Shown here: in pieces, positions 11,935-23,449 of the stretch
How positions within the stretch are numbered: the stretch's first letter is position 1
How the letters are laid out: each line of letters begins with the position of its first letter
DNA from: Ailurus styani
Lineage: Eukaryota; Chordata; Mammalia; Carnivora; Ailuridae
DNA length: 64,000 nucleotides
Assembly: GCA_002007465.1 (NCBI GenBank)
Contig: LNAC01000231.1
Span: forward strand, 182,464 to 246,463
Direction of reading: 5' to 3'
Notes under the pieces: model-generated
The model's input: only the letters and a program-made list of their open reading frames with translations
The model's database searches: none
What the model was told of the DNA's origin: nothing
Translations under genes and position numbers: made by a program

Positions 11935-12420
11935 GAATTCCTATAGTTTGTGCCAATCATCCATGCAGTTTCCTATCCTGTTCTTATTGTCCCTTCTACC
12001 TGGAATATCTTCTTCCTCCTTCTCGCCCCTCCTTCAAGGCACTCCTTCTCTCTAGTCTCCCAGACCACTTCTTTCTCCTTCAGGAAGCCTTCGCCTTCTG
12101 GAAGATCTCTCCTCTAAAACCCTGTGCTTACTTTTTCCCTGACACCTAGGTTGTGTGATACTTCAAAAAAAAAAATTTATTTACTTATTTGAGAGAGAGA
12201 GTGAGCATGCAGCGGGGGAGGAGCAGAGAGAAGGGGAGAGAGAAACTTAAGGAGACTCTGCACTGAATGAGTGAGGAGCCCAACACAGGGCTCAGTCTCA
12301 TGATACCTGAGCTAAAGTCAGATGTTTAACCAACTGAGCCACCCAGGTGCTTCACGTGATACTTTCAATACAGATATTTCAATATCTCAAGGGTCTTTAG
12401 GCATGGAGGGGAACTTGTTA
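11935..12420 (+). repeat. L2 3' region remnant, split by a SINE
   Basis: 'ctacctggaatatcttcttcc', 'ccttcaaggcactccttctc' and 'tcaggaagccttcgcc' are sense L2 3' phrases. The SINE at 12164-12355 interrupts it, and a little of the element may resume afterwards. Confidence 0.7.
12164..12355 (-). mobile_element. carnivore tRNA-Lys SINE
   Basis: Inverted copy with a long A/T tail at the left and 'caactgagccacccaggtgc' at the right. It is flanked by the exact duplication 'gtgatactt' (12155-12163 and 12356-12364), inserted in L2 sequence. Confidence 0.94.
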
Positions 12421-13239
12421 TGAGATCTTGGTCCCATTATGCCTGGGAATATAGATAGAGCATCTCATGACATTTTGATGGGGCTGTTCTAACAGTCATT
12501 CTGGTGCAGTCATTTTGGGGCAGCCACAATGATGCAGCTGTTGTGATTTCAGAGTCTTTGAAACTGTCACTTTGGCTCAACATTTCCCAAGGCAGGGACA
12601 TTTTGATGAGGTATTTAGAGAAAATCTTAATTTGGCTTTTTGTTTTTAACAATTTGTATTACTAGGTAACAGTAAAACCAAACCATTTTACTTCATCCAC
12701 GGGGAAACTCATCCCATTTTTCTGTCTACCAACAGGGGGTATTCTAAGGTGGAGGGAGGCCAGAGATCAGAAGAGAACTGCGCTGGGATCTCTGGCAGAA
12801 ACATGATCACAAGATCTTGTTTTCCACTCTTGCCCATCTCAGGAAAGGCCATCAATCATCCCAAGCAAAGCATCTGTTCATCTCTGAGAATTCACTTGCA
12901 TCTGGAATGAGCTGCATATAATTTCTTCATCTCTCCGCTAAAGTTAAAGACACTGGGGAGGAGAATGTTTGGTCCAGGTGTACAATCCCTTGTTCTTAGG
13001 ACTAGACTACAGGATAACAGTGAATTATATTTCTGACATTTCTTTCAGTAATATTAAGAAAGCATAACTACTACTGTGACACTTTATTAGTAGTAATGCA
13101 TTTGGGGAACAGCACTATTATTTCTTAGAAGTTCACCCAATGCTATCAAATTATAGGGAAAAAAATCTTTTTTTTTCCTGTTCCAAAAAGCAATACAAAC
13201 CCCAAAACATTCCAACCACATCCAATGAGGGAGAAAACA
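12421..13239. other. unassigned DNA
   Basis: No gene or repeat family assigned. Confidence 0.4.
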
Positions 13240-13830
13240 TCAATCTCTTATAATCTTGGTGTGTCTAGCAAGCAGAGTAAGGTTCAGGGATGTTCTACGC
13301 ACTGCTTGGGAAAACAAACAGCAAAAAACAAAACAGATTGGACAGTTTTCATGGGCCACCAAAGTGTCCCCGGCCTTGCAACAGCCTTTCAGGTGTATTA
13401 TGTCTGGCTTCACAAATGGTCCCCACATAGTCTCTAGGTTACTCTTCTCTTGCTCCACTCCCTCCGTCCCTCTATTCCCCAACACCCCTCCTCCTCATCC
13501 TTGTCCTCAGCTTCTGAAGTGACAGGGGATGTCTCAGGGCGGGTGATGTCCCACATGAGAACAATGGTGTCTGTGTTGAGATGACTACTTTTCATGGCTC
13601 TTGACTCCATTAGTCTCAAGGAGCAATGCTGGGTCCCTCTCCCAGACTCTAGGTCAACCTTCGCCACTAGAAGGACCTATGAAGCTCTGTTTGCTTCCCT
13701 GACTTCTTCCCTCTTCACTATTTCTATTTGTCTCATGGAGCCCTTTAGAAAAACAGCTTCTTCAGCCTCCGCCTGCTGTTCCTTCCTCCTTAAGACTCAA
13801 CAAATAGTGCAGATAATCATCACAGTGGAA
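13240..13830 (-). pseudogene. possible decayed coding remnant (weak)
   Basis: Read on the minus strand, several adjoining frames look more protein-like than their surroundings. One (13667-13434) contains 'DTIVLMWDITRPE', reminiscent of a WD-repeat strand, then an acidic stretch rich in E and D. A frame just upstream (about 13825-13700) reads as a hydrophilic K/E/R/Q-rich segment. Another, overlapping downstream (13485-13240), contains 'WGPFVKPDIIHLKG'. Frame changes and stops separate the pieces, so if it was ever coding it is broken, for example an old retrocopy. No poly(A) tail or target duplication is seen. I do not recognise a parent gene. Chance resemblance or an unrecognised repeat is quite possible. 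Confidence 0.25.
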
Positions 13831-13839
13831 GGAGTCTCT

Positions 13840-14075
13840 GGAGCACTGTCTGGGCTTACATCCTGGTTATGACACTTGGGGCTGTGTGATCTTAGTTAAA
13901 TCAATTAAACTCTCTGTGCTTTTGTATCCTCCTCAAAATAGAAGTGAGAGTTACAGTGCTTACTCCAGACCACATAGTCTATCTCATGTGCCAGTTGTTG
14001 GGATGGGCTTTGTGAAAAATGAATTCAAGACAAAGTCTCCAGAACAGTGTCCAGGCTAAGGCAAACACTTGATCA
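13840..14075 (+). repeat. MIR SINE remnant
   Basis: Sense MIR phrases in order: 'gggctgtgtgatcttagttaa', 'aaactctctgtgcttttgtatcc', 'aaaatagaagtgagagtta', and near the end 'acagtgtccaggctaaggcaaac'. Confidence 0.7.
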
Positions 14076-15167
14076 ATGTTAATTATTATTTGAAAAGGAA
14101 AACATAAAAGAGCTTGGAACCAGGGACAAGACTCCAGGTTGTCCCAGTTCTTACCCAGCCCATTTGTTGTGTACCTGTGCACAACACATTGCCCTCACAG
14201 GCTACCTTACATGAACTCTTACATAACCAGACATCAAGCCAAATCCTGGTCTTCTGTTCTCCACTGCCCAGTCAGGACCATCCTGCTACATTATTCAGCT
14301 CCTTTTTATTCCTCCCCTGCTATTCATCAAAAGCATGAATTTGTCTTTCCCTTCCATGTGTCCCCTGCACTGTGACGGCAACGAACACAGCAGTTTTGGT
14401 AAGTGGATGAATGAACGAATGGATGGAGGTAGTGGTGTTTATATTGAAGCCGTGAGTGCTGTCTCAAATACTTCCATTCAAGACTGCTTGGTTCCTGAAT
14501 TATATTTAAATGAATTTCATTTTACAAAAAATTGTACTGAATCTAGAGTAGAATTAAAATAAAACATACAAGAGAACCAGCTTTTAAATGGGAAATTGGA
14601 AGTAAGAATATAAGAAAGATAAAGAATAAAAATGTACATGTTTCCCACAGAAAGGCTGAACACCAAATGAATGCTTTTTCTTCTATGGGGTTTTGTTTCG
14701 GCATCATTATCCCACCATTTAGAGGATATGATGACTTATGGTCTGAAAATGAAACAGTATATCATTAAAGCCTTATTTTCACGAAGATATTTTCTTCTAA
14801 TTAAATTCAATACCATCCAGTGGAAGAATAGCTTATTCAACACGATACATAGAAATGCTTTTCCATGTAATAGAGAGCTCAAATAAAGAGTTCATGTTTT
14901 ACTGTGAATCAAGGAAAAACACACTCTGGTTTTATAGGCTTTCTATGGGCAAGCATTTTCTCTTAACTGAACAGTTTGGGCTTTATTTCACAAGTGGAAA
15001 AGAAGCCTAAACCTGATTAATTTACCATGGCTGATGATGAAACGTTGAAAGTAGGGATAAAATAGTTTCCACCAAAAAACTGAAAGTGACCACTATTCTT
15101 TAGTGGCATTGAAGTCCACCCAAACAAAAGCAAGCACAGAAAGAACAACAAAAACAAATAAAAAGTC

Positions 15168-15199
<32 letters not shown>

Positions 15200-16039
15200 A
15201 AACAACTTAGACACATTTAAATTATTGATGGTAAGCTTCACCATGTTCCAGGAGTCTCTGCAATTTATTCAGCAAATGTTTAGGAAACCCCTGGATTGTG
15301 TCAAGCCAAAGCTAAACCCCAAAAATGTAAAGATGTTAGAAAGAACACACAGGTGGTGCTTTCAAGTGAATCACAGTCTAGTAATTTTGGCACATTTCTT
15401 CTAGAAATGTGATCCAATAAGGAGCCTAAAGGGAAACACCTGTATGCATATATACATGTAGCTCTGTTTATTCACTACGGAAACATATTTGTTGGCTGCT
15501 GATTTAGTGAAAAGTGAAGTAGTGAGAAAAAGTGTATACATAATTTATAATTTCCCTCCAAAAAGCTTTTATCCTGAATTCATATCTGAGAGAGACAAAC
15601 TTTACAAATAGTGACGGAGTCGTGTTAATAGTGGCAATAATCAAAAACAATAGTTAACAAGAGTAAAGTAAATCTTGTTAACCAAACCCTTCCTTAAATT
15701 TTCAAAGCTCTTTAGAAATTATCTCAACTTTGAGATGATTAAGACGTGGAGAGGAAAACACTGATGCGAAAAACCACAGAGGAAAGATTCAAAGTAAACA
15801 AAAATCACACCAAGTGGCCAGATCTTGGTTTCTAATACCATTCTCCAATGAAAGGAATCAGAGCTCTGTGGAACAACGGGGTGGATTCTGAGGCTGGGGC
15901 AGGAATTCTACAAGATGAGCTTAGAGCACCTAGTAGCACCAGAAAATAAGAAAGTGTCCAAAACAAAATGAGCGAGTGTGTCAAAGAGATGCAGAAGCCA
16001 ACCTGAAGGAGCTCCTCGTGGCCAAAACTAGAACAATTT
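14076..16039. other. unassigned DNA with an (AAAAC)n tract
   Basis: No gene seen. A short pentanucleotide array 'caaaacaaaacaaaacaaaa' sits at about 15165-15192. Several small open frames carry no motifs. Confidence 0.45.
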
Positions 16040-16508
16040 GAGATCAGTATAAATAACATAGTAAGGGATTATAACCAATATCCATGAGTCGATTTGATAT
16101 AAATAAATGACTTATACATAAAAAAATGAGGGAAAAGAGAATTATCTCATACAAAAGAATTCCAAATATTTTATGTGCATAATTCCCACTTAAGGAGGTT
16201 AAGTATAACTCCTGTTCCTTAAGTGTGGGCTTTGCATGGTCACTTCCTTACAAAGAGTACTATATATAGAGAAAAGAAAAAGTAGAGAAACCTGGCAAAA
16301 ACCACCTTGGCCAGGCAATCAAGGTCAAGATCAACAGTGATAAGTCATAGATTGTATGTACCTTTGATGTGATGTGATGGTGCTTTGTGCCTGTGCGCTT
16401 CCTCTCAGAAAAGCTATAACCTCAGTCTAATAATGAAAAAAAAATCAAACACAAATTGAGAAATAGTTTACAAAATGCCTGGCTACTACTCTTTAAAACT
16501 GTTAATGT
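16040..16508 (+). repeat. possible old L1 3' UTR-like remnant
   Basis: The A-rich sense strand, with phrases such as 'ggattataaccaatatccatgag' and 'aaacctggcaaaaaccaccttgg', loosely recalls 3' UTRs of old L1M subfamilies. The match is weak. Confidence 0.35.
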
Positions 16509-16690
16509 CTTTGGGTGCTTGGGTGGTTTAGCCAGTTAAGACCCTACTCTTGAGGTCGTGATCTCAGGGTCATGATCTCAGGGTTGTGGGATGAGTCCTG
16601 CCTCAGGCCTGCCTGGGAGCTTGGGACTGCTTGGGATTCTCTGTCTTCCTGTACAGAGTACACGGGAAGTCTCTTGTCTCATCTTTTTAA
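16509..16690 (+). mobile_element. degraded carnivore SINE
   Basis: 'gggtgcttgggtggtttagccagttaag', then a doubled 'gatctcagggtcatgatctcaggg', then 'gagcttgggactgcttgggattctctgtcttcc'. It is clearly the SINE but diverged, with an internal duplication of the 'gatctcaggg' block. Confidence 0.85.
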
Positions 16691-17559
16691 GTTTTCTGTG
16701 AATCTAAAACTGTTCTAAAATTTAAAACTAATTTAAATACAAACAGAAATAAACTACCTAAAACCAGTGAAAAGTTGCCATAATTATTTTTGTAAATAAC
16801 AATAGATCAATAAATGTTAGATTAAATAATAAAAATTGACTTTATACTTTGAAGCTCTCTACCATCTCATTACTGCTTAGTGTATGTCTCAAATATTTTG
16901 GAGACTAAAAAAATTATACAGAATTCTAATACATGGTCTTGTATCTTTGCACATAACTCTTTCCCCAATTTCTCTGGTTCCCCTCCTCTCATGATTCTAG
17001 GGATTACAGGCATTTTGAAAAGTTTTCTGAAATGACACAATGCATTTTAAACTGTGTTTACTTTACTACCACATGGTGGCGCCACATCAGCTGGTGAATG
17101 TAAAGCCTTGGAAAACCTTGGATTAGTCTTGAATTGACTTATGAATTACATGACTTCGTCTGGAACAGAGCCTCTATTCTAATTCTATCCTTCATTTTAC
17201 AAATGAAATGACTAGAGGCCAGAGAAGTAAATCGTCCCCCAAGTCCACACAAGGGTCTACTACTGAGCCAGGAATAGAATTGTATATACTTGCTTTCATT
17301 TGGTTCTGTGCCATACATACACCCGTCCTGTGCCACAATATGTATATAGTTCTACAACAACAAAATTTTATGGAGGAAAATACAACTCTTAATGTCATTT
17401 TAAAATTCAATCATCTGAGAAAATGTCCAAAATCTATGAAAATTTCAATTAAGTACAATTATCTTTCTTTAGGCCCCTGAAAGTTTCGGTACTTTGGTTT
17501 TTGCTTTGCAAAACTCTTCCTGATGTGAGACAATTTAGGAGCCATTGAATTAGAACTAT
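16691..17559. other. unassigned DNA
   Basis: No gene or clear repeat. It contains one CTCF-like motif, listed separately. Confidence 0.45.
17069..17084 (-). promoter_or_regulatory. CTCF-like motif (weak candidate)
   Basis: 'ccacatggtggcgcca' agrees with the reverse complement of the CTCF core (CCNCNTGGTGGC form) at its key positions and sits in otherwise AT-rich DNA. A single motif match has low predictive value. Confidence 0.25.
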
Positions 17560-18765
17560 ACAAAATGATTTAGGTTTTCACAAAATATTGTTAAGTGAAA
17601 ATATAATAAGCAAAAAGGATTATATTAGCTTAATCCCATGTTTATAAACCAAATAATGACAAAAGTTAAAATACTCTGTATAGTACATATACAAATGTAA
17701 ATATAAATATATTATTTGAATACAGTAAAAAATATGAATGATGTATGAATTCTTTAATATGATTTACCTTTGCAAGGAAAAGAAAGACATTCACATGAGA
17801 GGAAAAGTAGGAGAGGCTGAGGAGAAAGCCAAACAAAACCGGAAAAAAACTGCATGCACACAAAATTTCTATCTGTGGTCACATTTCTCCATTTATAAAA
17901 AATTATATGTATATATACATTTAAATACCTTGTTTTAAAAAAAATTTACCATAAGGATAGATAAATAAAATTTACTGCAAATCAAAAGAAAATAAACTGA
18001 AAACCTAGAAAAATTATTTGTGATAAAAATGACAGCAAAGATAGCTAATTTCCTGAAAGATTACAAAAATAATCCTCCTAAAAATCAATAATAAAAAAAA
18101 AAGCAACAGCCTAGTAGAAAAGCTAAGGGCCTAATAGCTAAGACCACAAACAGGCCATTTACATAAAAGAAAAATATAAATACTTTTACATAATGGTGTT
18201 TATTCCCATTTGTAATCAAGAAAATACAAATTAAAAACCACAATGAAATTCTATTTCAAACCCATAATATTGGCAAAAAATTAATATATCCTAATACCAA
18301 GTTTTGCTGAGGATGCACAACAGGAACTCTTCCATACTGCTGATGAGAGTATAGATTGGGGCAATCAATTTCAAAAGCAATCCTACAATATGTAGTAAGT
18401 TGAAGATGTCCAATCCCTATGGCAGATCTACTTCCAGATATATGCCCACAGGTGTGTTGATAAAGAGACATTTACAAGAATGATCATAACATTGTCTGAA
18501 AGAGCAACACTTGGAAAAACCTAAATGGACATCAATAGTAAAATGATAAATTGTGATATATTTATTCAATGGAGTACTAAACAGTAAGGTAAATGAATAC
18601 ATTTGAGCTGATGCTTATCATGAATATATTTTCACAAAATAATGTTGAAGATACAAGGCACACTGTGGAGGAATACATACAAGTGACATTATTTACATGA
18701 AGTTTTAAAGCATACAAACCAATTACAGACACAAACATAGCTTGAGAATACCTATATATATTGTA
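17560..18765 (+). mobile_element. old sense L1 pieces
   Basis: Two adjoining sense L1 portions. 17560-17960 resembles a 3' end ('aaatattgttaagtgaaaatat'). 17990-18765 resembles the end of ORF2 ('caaattaaaaaccacaatgaaattctatt', 'tggacatcaatagtaaaatgat'). All frames are broken. Confidence 0.65.
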
Positions 18766-19486
18766 AACTGGTGCAGTTACTTTGGAAAACAGTCAAAAAA
18801 CTAAAAGTAGAAGTACTATATGATCCAGTAATTCTACTTTGGGGTATTTATCGTAATAAAATGAAAACACTAATTCAAAAAGATACATGCACCCCCATGT
18901 TTATTGCAGCATTATTTATAATAGCCAAGATACAGAAGCAGTCCATGTCCATCCTTAGATGAATAGATAAAGATATGGTGTATATACATGTCAGAATATT
19001 ACTCTGTCATCCAAAAGAATGAAATCTTACCCAGTGCAACAACATGAATGTACCTAGAGGGTATTATGCTAAGTGAAATAAGTCAGACAGAGAAAGACAA
19101 ACACCACATGATTTCAATCATACGTGACATCTAAAAAACAAAGCAAATGAACAAACAGCAACAAACTACAATAACAAAGTAGAAACAAACTCCTGAATAC
19201 AGAGAACAAATTGAAGGTTGTTGGAGGGAACGGGAGCAGGGAAATAGGCAAAGTCCGTGAAGGGAATTATGAGGTACGAAACCCCCAGGTACAAATAAGT
19301 CACAGGGTTGAAAAGCACAGCAAAAAACACATGACGTTATATAGTCAACAATATTGTTAATAACTGTAGGGTGTCTGATGGTAACTACACTACTGTCGTG
19401 AGCATTTCACAATGTATGTAATTGTCAAGTCACTAGGTTGCACACCTGAAATGAGTACAATATTATATGACAACTATACTGCATTT
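18766..19486 (+). mobile_element. L1 3' end (ORF2 end and 3' UTR)
   Basis: The ORF2 C-terminal region begins near 'ttggaaaacagtcaaaaaac' and still shows an open stretch (18771-18962) ending in decay. 'agtgaaataagtcagacagagaaagac' and a 3' UTR with 'acaatattgttaataactgt' and 'gttgcacacctgaaatgagt' follow. The subfamily is older than the long L1 at 38.3 kb. A SINE sits at its very 3' end. Confidence 0.85.
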
Positions 19487-19675
19487 AAAAAAAATTTTAT
19501 TTATTTATTTTATATATAGAGAGAGATCACAAGTAGGCAGAGAGGCAGGCAGGGAGAGGAGGAAGCAGGCTCCCCACTGAGCAGGGAGCCTGATGCGGGC
19601 CTCGATCCCAGGACCCTGGGATCATGACCTGAGCCAAAGGCGGAGGCTTTAACCCACTGAGCCACCCAGGCGCCC
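19487..19675 (-). mobile_element. carnivore SINE, 'acaagtaggcagag' subtype
   Basis: Inverted full-length copy ending 'gagccacccaggcgccc'. Its target duplication 'tatactgcattt(t)aaaa' (19475-19490 and 19676-19692) shows that it entered the A-rich 3' end of the preceding L1. Confidence 0.96.
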
Positions 19676-19712
19676 TATACTGCATTTTAAAATGAAAAGA
19701 AAAGGCAGGGGC

Positions 19713-19945
19713 AGCGCGCCTTGGTGGCTCAGTCAGTTAAGCCTCCACTTCTTGGTTTCAGCTTAGGTCATGATCTCAGGATCTTGGGACTGAGCCTCCT
19801 GATGGCTCATGCTCAGCAGGGAGTCTGCTTAGGATTCTCTCTCTTTCCCTCTCCCTCTGCGCCTCCCCCTGCTCACACACTCTCTTTCTCAAATAAATAA
19901 ATAAATAAATCTTTGCAATTAATAAATAAATAAAATAAATTTAAA
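19713..19945 (+). mobile_element. carnivore tRNA-Lys SINE
   Basis: Sense copy: 'gcgccttggtggctcagtcagttaag', 'ggtcatgatctcaggatctt', 'ctcagcagggagtctgctta', CT-rich middle, and an AAAT-repeat tail that runs on to about 19945. Confidence 0.93.
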
Positions 19946-20209
19946 AATACCTGGGAATGATAAACATTACATTTAGGCAGCAAACACTTCTGAAAGAAGA
20001 AATGGGAAGATTCAACCAGAAAACAGCATACAGGGAGTTCATCTGACTGCTTATGTGTTTTGTAAGCCAAGCATTGTGTACTTATGTTATTTTTTGTTAT
20101 CATTATATTTTAAAATATATTTTTGTGTATAATTATTATAATACCATATTTATTACTATGGTCATATTACTTATTAATATTATTTCATAGTATTCTTTAA
20201 GAAGATACT

Positions 20210-20880
20210 CAACTCCCTCATAAGAGAAGTAGCTATTAAGATGACAGTGAGAAACTATTTTCTACTTATCACAACAGTAAAGATAAACATTTTGATAATA
20301 AATGTTCTAGCAGGGGTGGAGTACTTTCCGGAATAGTTGGGAGAGGGCACTTGTCTATGGAAAAATTTGGCAATGGTTAGAAGAATGAAATGCATATACA
20401 CTTACACATACACGTTAACATTTAGTGCATGTTTATGTCACTTTTAGGGATGTAGTCTTTAGATACATTCTAGCAAGTACACAAGGACACATGTACAAAG
20501 TTATTCATTATCACATTGTCTATGATAGAAAATGATGAGAAACAACCCAAAACAACCTTCAGAAGAGACTGGGTTAGAAAAAGAATGGTTCCTCTACGCA
20601 ATGGATATTATGTAGGAGATGAAAAAGAATGAGCTAGCACTCTCTAAACTGATATTGAATAGTGCCTGGGAAAAAGAGTAAAGACAGGGAAAAGTGAGGA
20701 AAGAATGTTTATCAGGCAATCACATCTGGCCCGGCAGGTGATCTCTAGTACTTGGAGCTGGGGCTTAGGGGACAGACAGGAGAGATGAGTTTTGTCAATA
20801 CATGTGTGTTTTGAATCCCATATCTGATGCATGCATTACCATTAAACAAATTATAAGGGCCAAGAAACAAATAAAAGGAT
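20210..20880 (+). mobile_element. old sense L1 3' fragment
   Basis: Sense ORF2/3' UTR phrases: 'ggaaaaatttggcaatggttag', 'caagtacacaaggacacatgta', 'ttatcacattgtctatgatag' and 'aagagactgggttagaa'. Very diverged. Confidence 0.65.
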
Positions 20881-21076
20881 AAATACTGAGACTAAAAGAT
20901 TACCATCTTATTCTATGACTTTAATTTGCTCACCTGTTTTAGGTTCTTGCATTCTTGAGATAAACGCCACTTGGTCATAATGTATCACCCTTTATATATA
21001 TTTCATGATTTGGTTTACCAATATTTTGCTCAAGAATTTTGTGTCTATGTACATGAGGAATATTCATCTGTAATTT

Positions 21077-21243
21077 CTTTCTTTTTCTTTATATTTCTCC
21101 CTCCTTTTCTTCCCCCTCTCCCTTCTTTCCTTTCTTCCTTCCTTCCTCCCTTGCTCCCTCCCTCTTCTCTCCCTCTTCCCTCCTTCCTTCCTTCCCTTCC
21201 TTCCTTCCTTCCTTCCTTCCTTCCTTCCTTCCTTCCTCTTTCA
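21077..21243 (+). repeat. (TTCC)n-type pyrimidine microsatellite
   Basis: About 165 bases are almost pure pyrimidine on the plus strand, ending in an uninterrupted run of 'ttcc' units. The 96-residue open frame here is only this low-complexity tract. Long polypyrimidine/polypurine tracts can adopt triplex structure and tend to vary in length. Confidence 0.95.
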
Positions 21244-21284
21244 AACTCTGTCAGATTTTGATACAAAGATTTTGGTAAACTTGG

Positions 21285-21390
21285 GGCATCTGGCTGGCTC
21301 AGTCAGAAGAAAATGTGACTTGATCTCAGGGTCATCAGTTGAAAACCTACGTTGGGCACGGAGATTACTTAAAAATAAATAAGCTTAAAT
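21285..21390 (+). mobile_element. short-form tRNA-Lys SINE
   Basis: 'ggggcatctggctggctcag', then 'gatctcagggtcatcagttg', then 'gttgggcacggagattacttaaaaataaata'. This is the short SINE form lacking the long CT-rich middle. Diverged. Confidence 0.85.
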
Positions 21391-22170
21391 ATGTTAGTAG
21401 CCTCATAAAACAACTTGGAAAATATTCCCTCTTCCTCTATTTTCTTAAATAGTCTGTGTAAGTGTTATTTCTTCCTTAAATGCTTGATAGAATTTGCCAA
21501 TAAAACTATCCAGGCCTTTGTGATTAGATGCACTGATAAATCAAATAATTTCTCTGTATCATTTGAAGCCTTAGCTGTATTTAGAAAGCTCTCTGCTTTA
21601 GTTGTTATGTTCATTCTATAAAATTATAGATTTTAACCCCCAGAGATGGAGATATATCAAATTTGTTTCTGATAATTAAAAATTTTAATAGATACAGGAC
21701 AATTCAGATTCTATGCTTATAATTCTTATGACACTCTATTTATCATTATATTTATGTTGTTTAGTAATGTTATTTCATAGTACTTTTAAAAAGTTTCTAT
21801 CTCATCTTGTGGCAGTTTTGGTAAGCTTTTTAATTTTTTTAAGGAAGTTATCCATTTCATCTAAAGTATTGAATTTATTGGCATAAGGTTGTTCCTACTA
21901 TTCCTTTATCATCCTTGATGTTGTAGAACTAAAATAATATTACTTTTTTCATTACCAATACCGGTGGTCTCTCTTTGTTTTTTCTTTAAGCACTATGACT
22001 ATAGTTTTATCAATTTTACCTGTCTTTTTAAAGCACTAAATTTTGCTTTTATTAATTTCCTCTATTTGTCTTCCATTTCATTGATTTGGGCTCATTATTA
22101 TTTCCTTGCATTATTTACTTAAGGTTTACTTTTCCATTCTTTTCCTATATCTTTATGCTTGAAGGGATGG

Positions 22171-22964
22171 TAGAGTTATAGGTACATCTGAAAGACTACC
22201 TTTCTACCCTGCCCGCCCACCTCCCAACCGATACCCTGCATTAAACTGTGCTTTGAAGGAGAAGTAAATCTTTATTGTGTTAAACCTCTGAGATTTAGAA
22301 GTTGTTTTACAACAATGTATCCTGCTGGAGGCAGAAGAATAGGAGACGACCACAGGAATCTGGGCACAAGATGGTAAAGTCTTAAACTCAGAAGGAGGCT
22401 CTGGAAATACCATGATGAGAAAGTAGAAGAAACATTTTGAATTAAGAATCAGCAGGCTTGGGTCTTTTTAAGAAAAGGTGGTAACAAAGCTTTTAACAAT
22501 GCAAGATGTTGGTCACACATCAGGAAGAGGTAATGCTGTGCAGTGATAAGCAGGATTCAGAGTTTATCATAAGCAGCCTTGGGCTATCAGGGGTGGTCTG
22601 CCATCTTTCCTTCACCTTTGGGTGAATAAAATGGTGTGGTTGGGAGTTTTAGTAGGGTAGTTATGGGCCTCTCCATGAAGCTGTTTGCTTGGTTTTGCTT
22701 TACTTATACTATTAAGAAATAAAAATTATCATTACTTATGTTTCATAATTTATGTAACCAATTTAATTGTATATTTTTTATTTAAGCATTTTTCCAATAA
22801 ATATTAATTTATTTTTCCCCCCTGGGACATCAAGGCATTATGTATGATGTCAGAGGGACATATTCTGATGTATTTGTATGGGACACATGCTGTGACAGGA
22901 CAGGTATATATCTTCTCATATTCTCCAAAACTAGACAATTACTTGTTGTCACCACCCTCCTCTT
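22171..22964. other. unassigned DNA
   Basis: No gene or repeat family recognised. Confidence 0.45.
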
Positions 22965-22984
22965 TAGGCCTCATGTAATTTCTT

Positions 22985-23194
22985 TTTTTTTTTTTTAAAG
23001 ATTTTATTTATTTATTTGACACACACAGAGAGAGAGAGAGATCACAAGTAGGCTGAGAGGCAGGCAGAGAGAGAGGAAGAAGCAGGCTCCCTGCTGAGCA
23101 GAGAGCCCAATGTGGGCCTAGATCCCAGGACCCTGAGACCATGACCTGAGCTGAAGGCAGAGGCTTTAACCCACTGAGCCACCCAGGCGCCGCC
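22985..23194 (-). mobile_element. carnivore SINE, left member of a doublet
   Basis: Inverted full-length copy ('atcacaagtaggctgagaggc', 'gagccacccaggcgcc'). It abuts a second inverted copy with no ordinary DNA between them, and the two share one outer target duplication. Confidence 0.96.
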
Positions 23195-23402
23195 CCCCTT
23201 TTTTTTTTTAAGATTTTATTTATTTATTTGACACAGAGAGAGAGATTACAAGTAGGCAGAGAGGCAGGCAGAGGGACAGGGAGAGGAGGAAGCAGGCTCC
23301 CTGCTGAGCAGAGAGCCCGATGTCGGCCTAGATCCCAGGACCCCGAGACCATGACCTGAGCCGAAAGCAGAGGCTTTAACCCGCTGAGCCACCCAGGCGC
23401 CC
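23195..23402 (-). mobile_element. carnivore SINE, right member of a doublet
   Basis: Second inverted copy, very similar to its neighbour. The pair is bracketed by the exact 20-base duplication 'taggcctcatgtaatttctt' (22965-22984 and 23403-23422). Either one SINE landed in the tail of the other, or a dimeric transcript inserted at once. Confidence 0.96.
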
Positions 23403-23449
23403 TAGGCCTCATGTAATTTCTTGATTAATACCTCTTCCTTCCCTTTTCC

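Larger units (their letters stand above)
20925..22170 (-). mobile_element. old antisense L1 ORF2 fragment, interrupted
   Basis: The plus strand reads as antisense L1: 'cttgcattcttgagataaacgcc', 'tttaccaatattttgctcaag', 'tagaatttgccaataaaactatcc', 'tttattaatttcctctatttgtc' and 'ttccatttcattgatttgggct'. A pyrimidine microsatellite and a short SINE interrupt it. Confidence 0.8.

Noticed and set aside
20971..21266. Open frames on both strands with 'FLPSFLPS' and 'EGRKEGRK' repeats
   Set aside because: They come from the pyrimidine microsatellite, not from a gene.
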